Shown here piece by piece: positions 30,901-39,161 of a DNA stretch of 64,000 bases (position 1 is its first letter; each line of letters opens with the position of its first letter). Under the pieces are notes generated by a model. It was not told the DNA's origin and searched no databases. It saw nothing but the letters and a program-made list of their open reading frames with translations. The translations under genes and the position numbers were made by a program. This stretch comes from Muribaculaceae bacterium. GTDB taxonomy: Bacteria; Bacteroidota; Bacteroidia; Bacteroidales; Muribaculaceae. The stretch is taken from the NCBI GenBank assembly GCA_022510465.1, contig JAFLTJ010000003.1:1-64000 (forward strand), given 5' to 3'.

Positions 30901-30931
30901 GATAAAGCCTGCTCAGTGCATCTTCATTCAT
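27923..30931 (-). CDS. PEP/pyruvate-binding-domain protein with N-terminal receiver-like domains
   Basis: 1002 aa; receiver-like segments, then GEGSLGGKGRGLAFIDTII and PLAVRSSSLLEDSHYQPFAGVYSTY (PPDK N-terminal motifs). Confidence 0.85.
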   Translation of the reverse strand: MNEDALSRLYLKDTAFQDLMQKRIFNVLLIASPYDAFMMEEDGRVEEQLYFEYTSLNLSSPPRVTRASNIDEAVGALNDMHFDLVITMPGSDIAETLEDARRIKSLRPALPVVLLTPFSKKVSARLAEQDLSGIDYVFSWLGNVELLLAIIKLLEDLQNAPGDIEEVGVQMIMVVEDSVRFYSSVLPHIYKYLLQQSMAFSTEALNEHEQMLRMRGRPKVMLARDYEEAVRLYDRYGNNILGVISDVSFSRGGVKDPKAGFQLAEYLRHRDPFLPIIFESSEPENKARAVELGCAFLDKNSKKLPVDLGEAISKHFGFGDFVIIDPSTGREIMRLKNLKDLQNKLADIPDEALFHHASTNDISRWLYSRAMFPLADVIRKHRFVSIADAPSARRLFFDMIVKYRKMKNRGVVAVYKQDRFDRYSNFARIGEGSLGGKGRGLAFIDTIIKKNPVCDNFHGITISIPRTVVLCTDIFDRFMADGDLYPIALSDVPDAEILDTFLKAKLPDDLVDDLLALFKVVDKPLAVRSSSLLEDSHYQPFAGVYSTYMIPHVDDPDKMLQLLSQAIKSVYASVFFADSKAYMTATSNVIDQEKMAIIIQEVVGREYEGYYYPSFSGVGRSLNYYPLGNEQPTDGVTEVAAGLGKYIVDGGLSLRFSPRHPNHVLQTSELQLALRDTQTRLCALDIKALAGEDAKPFNVDDSFNIARISVQDAAKTGALKYITSTYDFRDNRLVDYETDEGRRVVTFNNVLKHNVFPLAEAVDFMLTTGQKAMARPIEIEFAGMISPDAARKEDDKGHIYWLQIRPIVDRREIVDTRLLDLPYDKLIIKSINALGHGNIEGVSTIVYVKPATFTPSVNSLIAREIEKINRQLLNESTPYVLIGPGRWGSSDTALGIPVKWPHISAAKLIVETTLPGFRIEPSQGTHFFQNLTSLGVGYFTVDPSAGDGMGGYIDMNAIEMLETRMETDHVRVVSVDRPLVIAINGLTSTGIIAPATDSQQKS

Positions 30932-30954
30932 ATTGGAGGAGCTTTTTTTGCCGG

Positions 30955-32568
30955 TTACTTAAAAATGATTACATACTTGTCAAGCAGAGCCTTAAAACGC
31001 GGGTCATCGCGCAGGGGCGCCACATTTATACGCGCCTCGTTGGCCACCATCCAGTTGTGATAATTGGCATAACCCTTATCCAGCGCAGCCTCCACATGGC
31101 GCAAAGCCACATCTTTCATCCCTTTTTGGGCATAAAAGCACGCTGCATAGTAGCTTATCATCCCATCGCTGTTATCGGCCGTGTTCAGTATCGTGTTCAT
31201 CCACTGCTCCGCTTCATTATCCTTCCCGATGAAAGCCAACGCAAAACCCTTGTAAGAGCGCACCTGGTCGATGTCAAAATTCATCTCTATAACCTCCTCG
31301 TAACACCGGCGGGCAATGTCGGGTTGCGAGCGATAGTCAGTTAGAATCCAACCCCTTAACATCTGTAAATATGGGTCAGCCGAATCGGTCATAATCGCTT
31401 CACTCAGCAATACCGACGCCTGCTGATACTCCTCGCCGGCAACAAGCGCCAGTGCCTTTGCCTCCAATGCCGCCTTGTTGTCGGGCGATTTGGATAGCGC
31501 ATTTTCGGCCTGCTCCACCGCGCCGCGGGCATCCCCGGTCGCACGCAGTATGTTGCTTTTTAGCACGTAATACTCTGCCCTGTCGGGGTTTGCGCTAATC
31601 GCATAATCCACGTTAAACAACGCCGTCTCATATTTCCCCAGCGCATAATAACATTCGGCAAGCGAGGCGTTCAGACCCTCGTAGGCATACATTTTCTCGT
31701 TTATCAGCTTGTCATAGTCGTCAATAGCCGCGCTATACTTGAAATGCCCCTGGGCTATCATCGCCCTGATATAATAGAACATCCCCTGCCGCGGCGCCCG
31801 GCGTATAGCCTCGGTCAGGCAGCTCATGACGGTCGAATAATTCCCGTTGCTAAGGCTGAACAGCTCCTGGAGAGCGCGCGGAGTATTTTCCGAGTCGGTA
31901 GATATGGCCATGATATAATCGTCGGCGGCACCTTGATAATTGGCCGCAAGACGTCTCACCTCAGCCCGTCGCATATAAACATCGCTCACCGCCGGCGACA
32001 GCTCAACTGCCCGGTCGGCATAGTCGCCGGCCACCCCGAGATTATTCTGCTTCACGGCTATCTTCGCCAGCCCGAACATCGCTTTCTGATTGCGCGGATT
32101 TCGGCGCAGGAGAGTCGCATAGTCGGCCTGCGACCGTTGATACTCCCCGAGGTTGTAAAGCGCGTTAGCGCGCAAATAAACGGCAACAAGGTTATCCGGT
32201 GAAAGCGTCAGCGCCTCGTCGAGGTCTGCAACCGCGTCGCTATATCTGTTTGACATCGCATAGACATTCGCCCTGAGCATCAATGCCCGCAGGCGCGTAT
32301 CCTTATCCGACGTCGGAATATAGCGCAACGCATTGTTGACATCATCCAGCGCCTGCTTGTACATGTCATGGTTGTAATACTCGTTTCCCCGGCGCAACAG
32401 CGTTTCATAATCGCGCGGATTTTCATCTATAACCTCGTCATAGACCCGCATCATCGCGCGGGTGATAGGCGACTCTATCGACTGTGACATCGCCGGGAGG
32501 ATTGTCATCATCAATAGATAACCGATAATTAGTATTTGTCTGTAATTCATCATATTCTGTGGCAACAA
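30955..32568 (-). CDS. Tetratricopeptide repeat protein
   Basis: Repeated TPR pattern (ALDDVNNALRYIP, AVADLDEALTLSPDN, ...), signal peptide. Confidence 0.9.
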   Translation of the reverse strand: MLPQNMMNYRQILIIGYLLMMTILPAMSQSIESPITRAMMRVYDEVIDENPRDYETLLRRGNEYYNHDMYKQALDDVNNALRYIPTSDKDTRLRALMLRANVYAMSNRYSDAVADLDEALTLSPDNLVAVYLRANALYNLGEYQRSQADYATLLRRNPRNQKAMFGLAKIAVKQNNLGVAGDYADRAVELSPAVSDVYMRRAEVRRLAANYQGAADDYIMAISTDSENTPRALQELFSLSNGNYSTVMSCLTEAIRRAPRQGMFYYIRAMIAQGHFKYSAAIDDYDKLINEKMYAYEGLNASLAECYYALGKYETALFNVDYAISANPDRAEYYVLKSNILRATGDARGAVEQAENALSKSPDNKAALEAKALALVAGEEYQQASVLLSEAIMTDSADPYLQMLRGWILTDYRSQPDIARRCYEEVIEMNFDIDQVRSYKGFALAFIGKDNEAEQWMNTILNTADNSDGMISYYAACFYAQKGMKDVALRHVEAALDKGYANYHNWMVANEARINVAPLRDDPRFKALLDKYVIIFK

Positions 32569-33390
32569 TCAGAGTGTATTTATTTGGTTCACGGTTTCTC
32601 GGAGCGCAGCAAGCCGCGTCAGCAACCGCTCTATTTGTTCTAATGGAAGCATATTGGCCCCGTCGCTCTTGGCCTTGGCCGGACATGGATGTGTTTCCAC
32701 AAACAGACCGTCGACACCGGCCGCAATTCCGGCTTTGGCAATCGTTTCTATCAGCTCGGGGCGCCCGCCGGTGACCCCGGCTGCCTGGTTGGGCTGTTGC
32801 AGCGAATGGGTCGCATCCAGAATGACGGGACACCCCATTTTCTGCATTTCGGGAATACCGCGATAGTCAACTATCAAATCCTGATAGCCGAAACTGGTGC
32901 CGCGCTCGGTTACAGCCACATTCCCGTTCCCGCAGTCTCTCACCTTCTGAACCGCATACCTCATCGCCTCAGGCGACAGAAATTGCCCCTTCTTGATATT
33001 CACGGCCTTGCCCGTTTGGGCAGCGGCTACAAGCAAGTCGGTCTGACGGCACAGAAACGCCGGAATCTGAAGAATGTCAACCACCTCCGCGGCCATTCGT
33101 GCCTCCTCCGGAGCGTGAATGTCGGTTACAACAGGTACACCCACGCGCGCTCTCACTTTGCGCAAGATTTCAAGCGCCTTCTCGTCGCCTATTCCGGTAA
33201 ACGAGTCGATGCGCGAGCGGTTTGCCTTGCGATACGACCCTTTGAACACATACGGGATATTAAGGCGCGACGCTATCTCGGCGATATGCGACGCTATCAT
33301 CAGCGCCATCTCCTCCCCCTCGATTACACAGGGGCCGGCAAGAAGAAAAAACTGCGGCGACGACTTTATATCTTGAAAATTGAACTTCAT
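32569..33390 (-). CDS. kdsA: 3-deoxy-8-phosphooctulonate synthase
   Basis: LLAGPCVIEGEEMALMIA..., FKGSYRKANRSRIDSFTGIG, DATHSLQQPN. Confidence 0.96.
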   Translation of the reverse strand: MKFNFQDIKSSPQFFLLAGPCVIEGEEMALMIASHIAEIASRLNIPYVFKGSYRKANRSRIDSFTGIGDEKALEILRKVRARVGVPVVTDIHAPEEARMAAEVVDILQIPAFLCRQTDLLVAAAQTGKAVNIKKGQFLSPEAMRYAVQKVRDCGNGNVAVTERGTSFGYQDLIVDYRGIPEMQKMGCPVILDATHSLQQPNQAAGVTGGRPELIETIAKAGIAAGVDGLFVETHPCPAKAKSDGANMLPLEQIERLLTRLAALRETVNQINTL

Positions 33391-34112
33391 ATCTCGCTAT
33401 CTCTCATTTGATTGATTATATGAATAGTATCGGCCGACACCATCGCGGCTGTCTCGGTGCGGAGCCGGTTGTCACCCAAAGTCACCGGAACACACCCAGC
33501 CCCTATCGACCGCTCAACCTCCTCGGCCGTAAAATCTCCCTCCGGACCTATCAGTATCAGCACATCGCGACCGGCTGCATATTCCCGTGCCAGCACTTTC
33601 CGCTCCACGTTGCGGTCACAGTAAGCTATAAAGCGCTGCGCCGACGCCATTCTGACATCACACAAAATCTCGGCAATCGGCGTCATCGGCATTATTTCGG
33701 GCAGAACGGCTTTCAGCGACTGTTTCATCGCCGACACCGCTATTTTTTCCAACCGCTCCCGCTTGATTTCCCGTCGCTCGCTATGACTGCACAACATCGG
33801 GATAAACCGGTTCACCCCTATCTCGGTCAGCTTCTCCACGAGCCACTCCATCCGGTCCATATTCTTTGTGGGGGCAACCGCAACCGTAATCTCGTTTTTC
33901 CACGGCAACTCCACCCGCTCCCGCTCCACAATCTCAACCACAGCACGCTTGGAATGCGGCTCCACAAGACGGCATTTGAATCTGTTTCCGCGCCCGTCTA
34001 TAACCTCTATCATATCACCCGCCTTCATTCTCAGAACGCGAACACAGTGCCCCGAGTCGCTTTCGGGCAACACGTGACAGGTCTCTATTTCGGGAGCATA
34101 AAACTGTATCAT
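33387..34112 (-). CDS. rsmE: 16S rRNA (uracil1498-N3)-methyltransferase
   Basis: HCVRVLRMKAGD, IGPEGDFTAEEVE, LGDNRLRTETAA. Confidence 0.95.
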   Translation of the reverse strand: MIQFYAPEIETCHVLPESDSGHCVRVLRMKAGDMIEVIDGRGNRFKCRLVEPHSKRAVVEIVERERVELPWKNEITVAVAPTKNMDRMEWLVEKLTEIGVNRFIPMLCSHSERREIKRERLEKIAVSAMKQSLKAVLPEIMPMTPIAEILCDVRMASAQRFIAYCDRNVERKVLAREYAAGRDVLILIGPEGDFTAEEVERSIGAGCVPVTLGDNRLRTETAAMVSADTIHIINQMRDSEI

Positions 34113-34123
34113 AGCCGGGCGGT

Positions 34124-35401
34124 TCAGGCGGTTTTATTTTGCGGTTTATCTTTGAATATTAAGAAGAACAGAACGGCAACCACCAGCGCATACCCGGCAA
34201 AGATATACCAGCACGTGCGCCAGCCCTCCAATTGAATCTCGGGCGACGACGCCGGATTGACATAATGGTTCACCACAGCCATTGCCGCAAGTGTACCGAC
34301 CGTGGCGCCCAGGCCGTTGGTCATTATCATAAACAACCCCTGCGCGCTCGAGCGTATCGAGTCATCGGTCTCGCGGTCAACATAAAGGCTGCCGCTGACG
34401 TTGAAAAAGTCAAACGCTATCCCGTAAACGATACACGACAACACAAACATCCACACACCCCCGGCCGGGTCGCCCGCTCCAAAAAAGCCAAAGCGGAACA
34501 CCCACGCTATCATCGACATCAGCATAACTCCCTTTATTCCGAATCGCTTTAGGCAGAACGGTATCAAGAGTATGCAGAACGTCTCCGAAAGCTGCGACAG
34601 CGAAATCAGCGCATTGGCATTCTGCGCCGCCCACGCTTCGGCGTATGCCTCGATATCGGCAAATCCGGTTATATAGGGATTGGCATAGCCGTTCGTTATC
34701 TGAAGCGACACACCAAGCAACATACTGAATATAAAGAAGATAGCCATCCGCGGCTGCCCAAACAGCTTAAATGCCCTGAGCCCGAGCGTGTCTATCAGGC
34801 TCTTGCTCTCGGCCTCATTCGTGGGACACTTAGGCATTGTCAGAGCATAAAATACCATTATCAGCGAGAATGCCGCGCTCGTAAACAGCTGCATATAACT
34901 CGTTTGAAACTCAGCACCCTTGGGCCCGGCAAAGTTGACAAACAACATCGCGCAGATAAACCCTACCGTTCCCCATATTCTGATAGGCGGAAAATCTTTC
35001 ACCGTGTCAAGCCCCGCCCTCGTTAACGCATTATAGGCCACCGAGTTATTCAGTCCTATGGTGGGCATGAAAAACGCTACCGAGAGCGTGTACAGCGTCA
35101 ACAGCGGAGTCAGCTCTATCGCTTCGGCCCCCATGCAGTAAAATCCCGCAGCGGCCATAAACCCTCCGGCCAGTAAGTGACACGTACTCAGCAGCTTCTG
35201 TGCCTGAACCCATCGGTCGGCTATTATACCTATCACCGACGGCATAAAAAGCGAAACAATCCCCTGGATGGCATAAAACCACCCTATATCCTCTTGCAAG
35301 CCGTTGCGGGCCAAGAAATTGCCAAGCGAGGTCAGATAGCTGCCCCACACCGCAAATTCCAAAAAATTCAGCAACGACAATTTAATTTTAATATTTTTCA
35401 T
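34124..35401 (-). CDS. MFS nucleoside:H+ symporter-like transporter
   Basis: LSLLNFLEFAVWGSYLTSLGNFL...; NupG-type 12-TM pattern. Confidence 0.88.
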   Translation of the reverse strand: MKNIKIKLSLLNFLEFAVWGSYLTSLGNFLARNGLQEDIGWFYAIQGIVSLFMPSVIGIIADRWVQAQKLLSTCHLLAGGFMAAAGFYCMGAEAIELTPLLTLYTLSVAFFMPTIGLNNSVAYNALTRAGLDTVKDFPPIRIWGTVGFICAMLFVNFAGPKGAEFQTSYMQLFTSAAFSLIMVFYALTMPKCPTNEAESKSLIDTLGLRAFKLFGQPRMAIFFIFSMLLGVSLQITNGYANPYITGFADIEAYAEAWAAQNANALISLSQLSETFCILLIPFCLKRFGIKGVMLMSMIAWVFRFGFFGAGDPAGGVWMFVLSCIVYGIAFDFFNVSGSLYVDRETDDSIRSSAQGLFMIMTNGLGATVGTLAAMAVVNHYVNPASSPEIQLEGWRTCWYIFAGYALVVAVLFFLIFKDKPQNKTA

Positions 35402-35413
35402 AACAACCTGTGT

Positions 35414-36046
35414 TTATAGTGTTTTATCGGTATTATTTTCTTTGGCTCCACGCTTGCGTTTGAGTATTTCGTTCACCCTGGCAGCCTCCTCATACTCCTC
35501 GGTCTCTATCAGCTTTGCAAGCGTTCGTTCAAGCTCCTCTATTGCATAATTCTCTATCCGGGGCTCTCTTACGGCCGCCTCCTCCGCGTCAGTCTCCTCG
35601 CCGTCATCATCCCCGGCCTCATCCTCGACAACCTCCATCGTAAATCCCGTTGTCTCAAGTATTTCCAGAGTCGTATAGATAGGCGACCCCGTGCGCATCG
35701 CTATCGCTATCGCATCGCTCGTGCGCGAATCCAGCACAACCGTTCGCTCCTCATCCTTGAATGTCAGTTCCGACGAGAATATACCATCCTCATACCGGTA
35801 TATAAAGACCTCCTGCAGCTTAATCCCAAACGCATGAACCATCGAGCTGAACAAATCGTGGGTCATCGGCCGGGGCGGATTGATTCCCTCCATCCTCAAC
35901 GCTATCGACTGCGCCTCTGCCGCCCCTATCACTATCGGGATATGATACGGACCGTTAACCTGCCCCAATATCAGCGCGTATGCTCCGCTCTGAATATGAC
36001 TGTAACTGAGTCCTACCACACGCAATCTGACGCGATTTTCTTTCAT
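35414..36046 (-). CDS. Bifunctional nuclease (DUF151) family protein with UVR-like tail
   Basis: LPIVIGAAEAQSIALRMEG-like motif, VLDSRTSDAIAIAMRTGSPI; C-terminal EYEEAARVNEI. Confidence 0.92.
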   Translation of the reverse strand: MKENRVRLRVVGLSYSHIQSGAYALILGQVNGPYHIPIVIGAAEAQSIALRMEGINPPRPMTHDLFSSMVHAFGIKLQEVFIYRYEDGIFSSELTFKDEERTVVLDSRTSDAIAIAMRTGSPIYTTLEILETTGFTMEVVEDEAGDDDGEETDAEEAAVREPRIENYAIEELERTLAKLIETEEYEEAARVNEILKRKRGAKENNTDKTL

Positions 36047-37125
36047 AACATTACATTTTTACCCGTAATTATTCCGCTGCCAAGACACAGCGCACGCTCT
36101 CGGTCATAGATTACGGCAAACTGCCCCGGTGCTATCCCTTGCACCCGCTCCTCGCTCCTTATCACATACTCCCCGTCGTCAACCCTGCTCAGCGTCGCCG
36201 GCAGGAATTCGGGCGTATGACGGTTCTTGAACGTAATAGCCACCCCGTCACAGTCCGCGCCCCACGGGTCGCGCGTTATCCAGTGCATTTCGTTCAGATG
36301 CAGCGTTTTGCCATACTGCATCTCCGTCTCCCGGCCCCGGGATACATAGATAACATTGTCATGAACATTCTTCTTGACAACATACCACGGCCCCCCGCTG
36401 AGGCCCAGCCCCTTGCGTTGACCTATCGTGTGAAACCAGTAGCCGTTATGCTCCCCAAGCTTGCGACCCGTCTCTATCTCAACTATCGGCCCGCGCCTCG
36501 TGCCAAGATGACGCCTGATAAAATCATTGTAATTTATCTTACCCAGGAAGCAAATACCCTGGCTATCCTTGCGATACGCATTAGGCATTCCCGTTTCTAT
36601 CGCTATCTCCCTCACCCGAGCTTTCGGAATATCACCTATCGGAAACAGCAGGTGCGACAGCTGCTCATACTTGATTCTCGCCAAAAAATCGGTCTGGTCC
36701 TTAACCCGGTCAACCGTCGTGCCAAGGTAAACCAACCCGTCGGCACCGTTCACTATACGGGCATAGTGACCCGTAGCCGTTTTGTCAAACTCGTGACCCC
36801 ACCGCTCCTCAAAATAGCCAAACTTGATTACACGGTTACACATAATATCCGGATTGGGCGTCAGCCCCGCCTTGACCGTGCGCAGAGCATACTCCATCAC
36901 GTTATCCCAATACTCCTGATGCAACGTAACCACATCAAGCGGCAGATTGAACTTCGAGGCAATAAACCGGCACATTTCAATATCCTCCTCCGCCGAGCAG
37001 TCACCCTCGTCGGTATCCAGCCCTATCCTGATATAGAACAGATGAAGGTCATGGCCCTCCTCCAGCAACCGGTAAACGGCCACCGCACTGTCCACTCCTC
37101 CCGATATTAAAACCGCAATCCTCAT
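36043..37125 (-). CDS. mnmA: tRNA 2-thiouridine(34) synthase
   Basis: VLISGGVDSAVAVYRLLEEGH, TPNPDIMCNRVIKFG, DSQGICFLGKINYNDF. Confidence 0.94.
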   Translation of the reverse strand: MRIAVLISGGVDSAVAVYRLLEEGHDLHLFYIRIGLDTDEGDCSAEEDIEMCRFIASKFNLPLDVVTLHQEYWDNVMEYALRTVKAGLTPNPDIMCNRVIKFGYFEERWGHEFDKTATGHYARIVNGADGLVYLGTTVDRVKDQTDFLARIKYEQLSHLLFPIGDIPKARVREIAIETGMPNAYRKDSQGICFLGKINYNDFIRRHLGTRRGPIVEIETGRKLGEHNGYWFHTIGQRKGLGLSGGPWYVVKKNVHDNVIYVSRGRETEMQYGKTLHLNEMHWITRDPWGADCDGVAITFKNRHTPEFLPATLSRVDDGEYVIRSEERVQGIAPGQFAVIYDRERALCLGSGIITGKNVML

Positions 37126-37140
37126 GCCTCTACTCCCGTT

Positions 37141-37650
37141 CTATACATCCTCCAGCTCATCCTCCTCCCGGGCATCCCTTATAGCCAGCACTTTCAGCGA
37201 CAGCATATAGTCAAGCGAAATCTTCCCGGGGCCGGCGAGCCACAAAAAGCAATAGATACCTATAAACATTATCGGCAGATACCCCGGGTCGGTGCTGTCA
37301 AGACCATACATCGACACGTCGGCCGGTATCATATCATGCAGTATGTAATACTCCGCCGCTATCATCGACACTATCGGCGGAACCGTTGCCAATCGAGTCA
37401 GCAGCCCAACGATTATCAGCGTCGAGCAAACTATCTCATTCACTATCATCAGCTGCAGGCACAGCGACGGCTCCAGGCCCAGCACCGTCGGGAAATGGTC
37501 AGCTATCGAGTCATAATTCACCCAGTGACGTATCCCGAACTGCATGAACATCACCCCCACAAACAGCCGCATGAACAGTCGCGCCATGTTAGTATACGAA
37601 AAACCCGTGGTGCGCAGCAGGATGCGCTGTGGCCAGTTGATTTTTGCCAT
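37141..37650 (-). CDS. DoxX family protein
   Basis: ARLFMRLFVGVMFMQFGIRHW..., four TM helices. Confidence 0.85.
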   Translation of the reverse strand: MAKINWPQRILLRTTGFSYTNMARLFMRLFVGVMFMQFGIRHWVNYDSIADHFPTVLGLEPSLCLQLMIVNEIVCSTLIIVGLLTRLATVPPIVSMIAAEYYILHDMIPADVSMYGLDSTDPGYLPIMFIGIYCFLWLAGPGKISLDYMLSLKVLAIRDAREEDELEDV

Positions 37651-37669
37651 ATTCAGTCTTTATTTTATC

Positions 37670-38557
37670 CTACAATTGATTTAACACATTTATCACATCC
37701 GTTACTCCCATACCCTTCCCCTTGATTTTGTTACGGTATATCAGGTAGAACGTCGGGATAAATCGCAAGTCATACACATCATCCGCATCCGCAGCAGCCA
37801 CAACACGCCACGACTCCGGGTAGCTCCTCACCTTCTCGACCCACTCCGCGTCATACTCCCCGGGGTAGATACTGACAACCTTCAGCACCCCCGCCTCTAT
37901 CATTTCACGCGTCTTTATGTCAGCCATCAGCCGAGCCCGCGTTATCGCGCAGTCGCCGCAATCAGGGTCATTGAAAAAATACAGAGTCACCTGCCCGAAA
38001 TCATTCGCCGTCGACCCGCGCTCACCGTCGCGAGTAGTGTACTCCAGCACCGGCGGTTTAGCCCCGACCGCCGAGCCCTCCAGCAGCCTCACCAAATGCC
38101 CCGGATAGATCTTGAATTCCTTGCCAACCTTCTTATTTTCAAGCATCGGCCGCGCAAACGCGATATACAGCTCGTCGCTCAGATACTGCGCCGTGTCGCT
38201 ATACAGCTGCGCCTCTGCCTCCTCCACTATAAAAACCTGGTCCTTAGGTTGCTTGTCAAGCGAGTGCATAAAGCGGTCTATCGCCCCCAAAGCAACCGTA
38301 TCAGTCGTGTTCGGCAGCATCTGTATAAAATCCTCCAGAGCAACGCGCATCTTCTCCCGGGCCGAAAACGCCGACTTCACGTCACAGCGGTCCCAAAAAT
38401 GAGCCGTAAAATAATCCGCACGCTGTTGAAAAAGCACCATCGAGTCAGGAGGCGTCGGATACGGAAAATACGTCTCAGCCACCTGCCCCTGCGCCATTGT
38501 CGACATTGCAGCCACAACAGCCACAAGCCCCATTATTCCAAGTATTATCTGCCTCAT
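37670..38557 (-). CDS. Thioredoxin-like periplasmic protein (DUF5106-like)
   Basis: ATG at 38557 gives signal peptide; FNDPDCGDCAITRARL Cys pair; ORF start 38686 runs into repeat DNA. Confidence 0.75.
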   Translation of the reverse strand: MRQIILGIMGLVAVVAAMSTMAQGQVAETYFPYPTPPDSMVLFQQRADYFTAHFWDRCDVKSAFSAREKMRVALEDFIQMLPNTTDTVALGAIDRFMHSLDKQPKDQVFIVEEAEAQLYSDTAQYLSDELYIAFARPMLENKKVGKEFKIYPGHLVRLLEGSAVGAKPPVLEYTTRDGERGSTANDFGQVTLYFFNDPDCGDCAITRARLMADIKTREMIEAGVLKVVSIYPGEYDAEWVEKVRSYPESWRVVAAADADDVYDLRFIPTFYLIYRNKIKGKGMGVTDVINVLNQL

Positions 38558-38700
38558 ATCATTTAACTTTTCGAGAGATAAAAAAGGACATACCATTTTC
38601 AACCTACAAAGATAATACAACCACCCCAAATATACAAAACAATTCACCACCCCCTCCCCCGCCAAGCCTGCCGCCCTCCGCCTCACGGCTTCGCTCCCTA

Positions 38701-39070
38701 CAAAATTGCCCGGAGGGCATAAAGCTCGTTAGCCCTCGACATAGGCCTTCAGGCCGGTCGGGGGTTGCTTCCAAGCCTGCGCCAGCGCGGCGGAGCCGCA
38801 GCAACTTCGATAACCCCGTACGAGCTCGCGCAGCGAGCGACGTGCGGGGACCAGCCACCCACACCCTGCTTCGCACCCCGGCGGGGTGCAACTCCCATCG
38901 CCGCCAACCATCACGCCGCGTTAGCCCGGAAAGCAGGCTTCCAAGCCTGCGGCCCTCCGTCTCCCGGGCACTCCACCGCCCTCCCAGAGCGCGGCGGAGC
39001 CGCAGCAACTTCGTTAGCCCTCGACTTTCGAGCCTATCAGGCGAGTTGTCGGGGGTCGCTTCCAAGCCTG
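38701..39070. repeat. Modular palindromic repeat cluster 1
   Basis: GGA-loop hairpins at 38707, 38787, 38991; second stems 38733-38764, 38814-38849, 39018-39055; palindrome 38933-38950; GCACCCCGGCGGGGTGC at 38873. Confidence 0.85.
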
Positions 39071-39161
39071 CGGCCCTCCACCTCACGTCGCCGCCCCCCT
39101 CGCAAAAAAGAGCCGCCAACCATCACGGCTCGCGGCTCCACACCTTAAAAACTCTATAAAT

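Noticed and set aside
38814-38849. Integron attC sites
   Set aside because: No integron integrase seen, no RYYRAC-type core sites flanking cassettes, and copies are not associated with gene cassettes
38497-39159. ORFs across the repeat clusters (e.g. 38497-39159, 38604-39119, 42347-42733, 50271-50825, 62295-62915) with recurring peptides such as ARKAGFQACG and AWKPAFRA
   Set aside because: Open frames on both strands simply reflect GC-rich repeats with few stops; no start context or family similarity, and the peptides are translations of the palindrome
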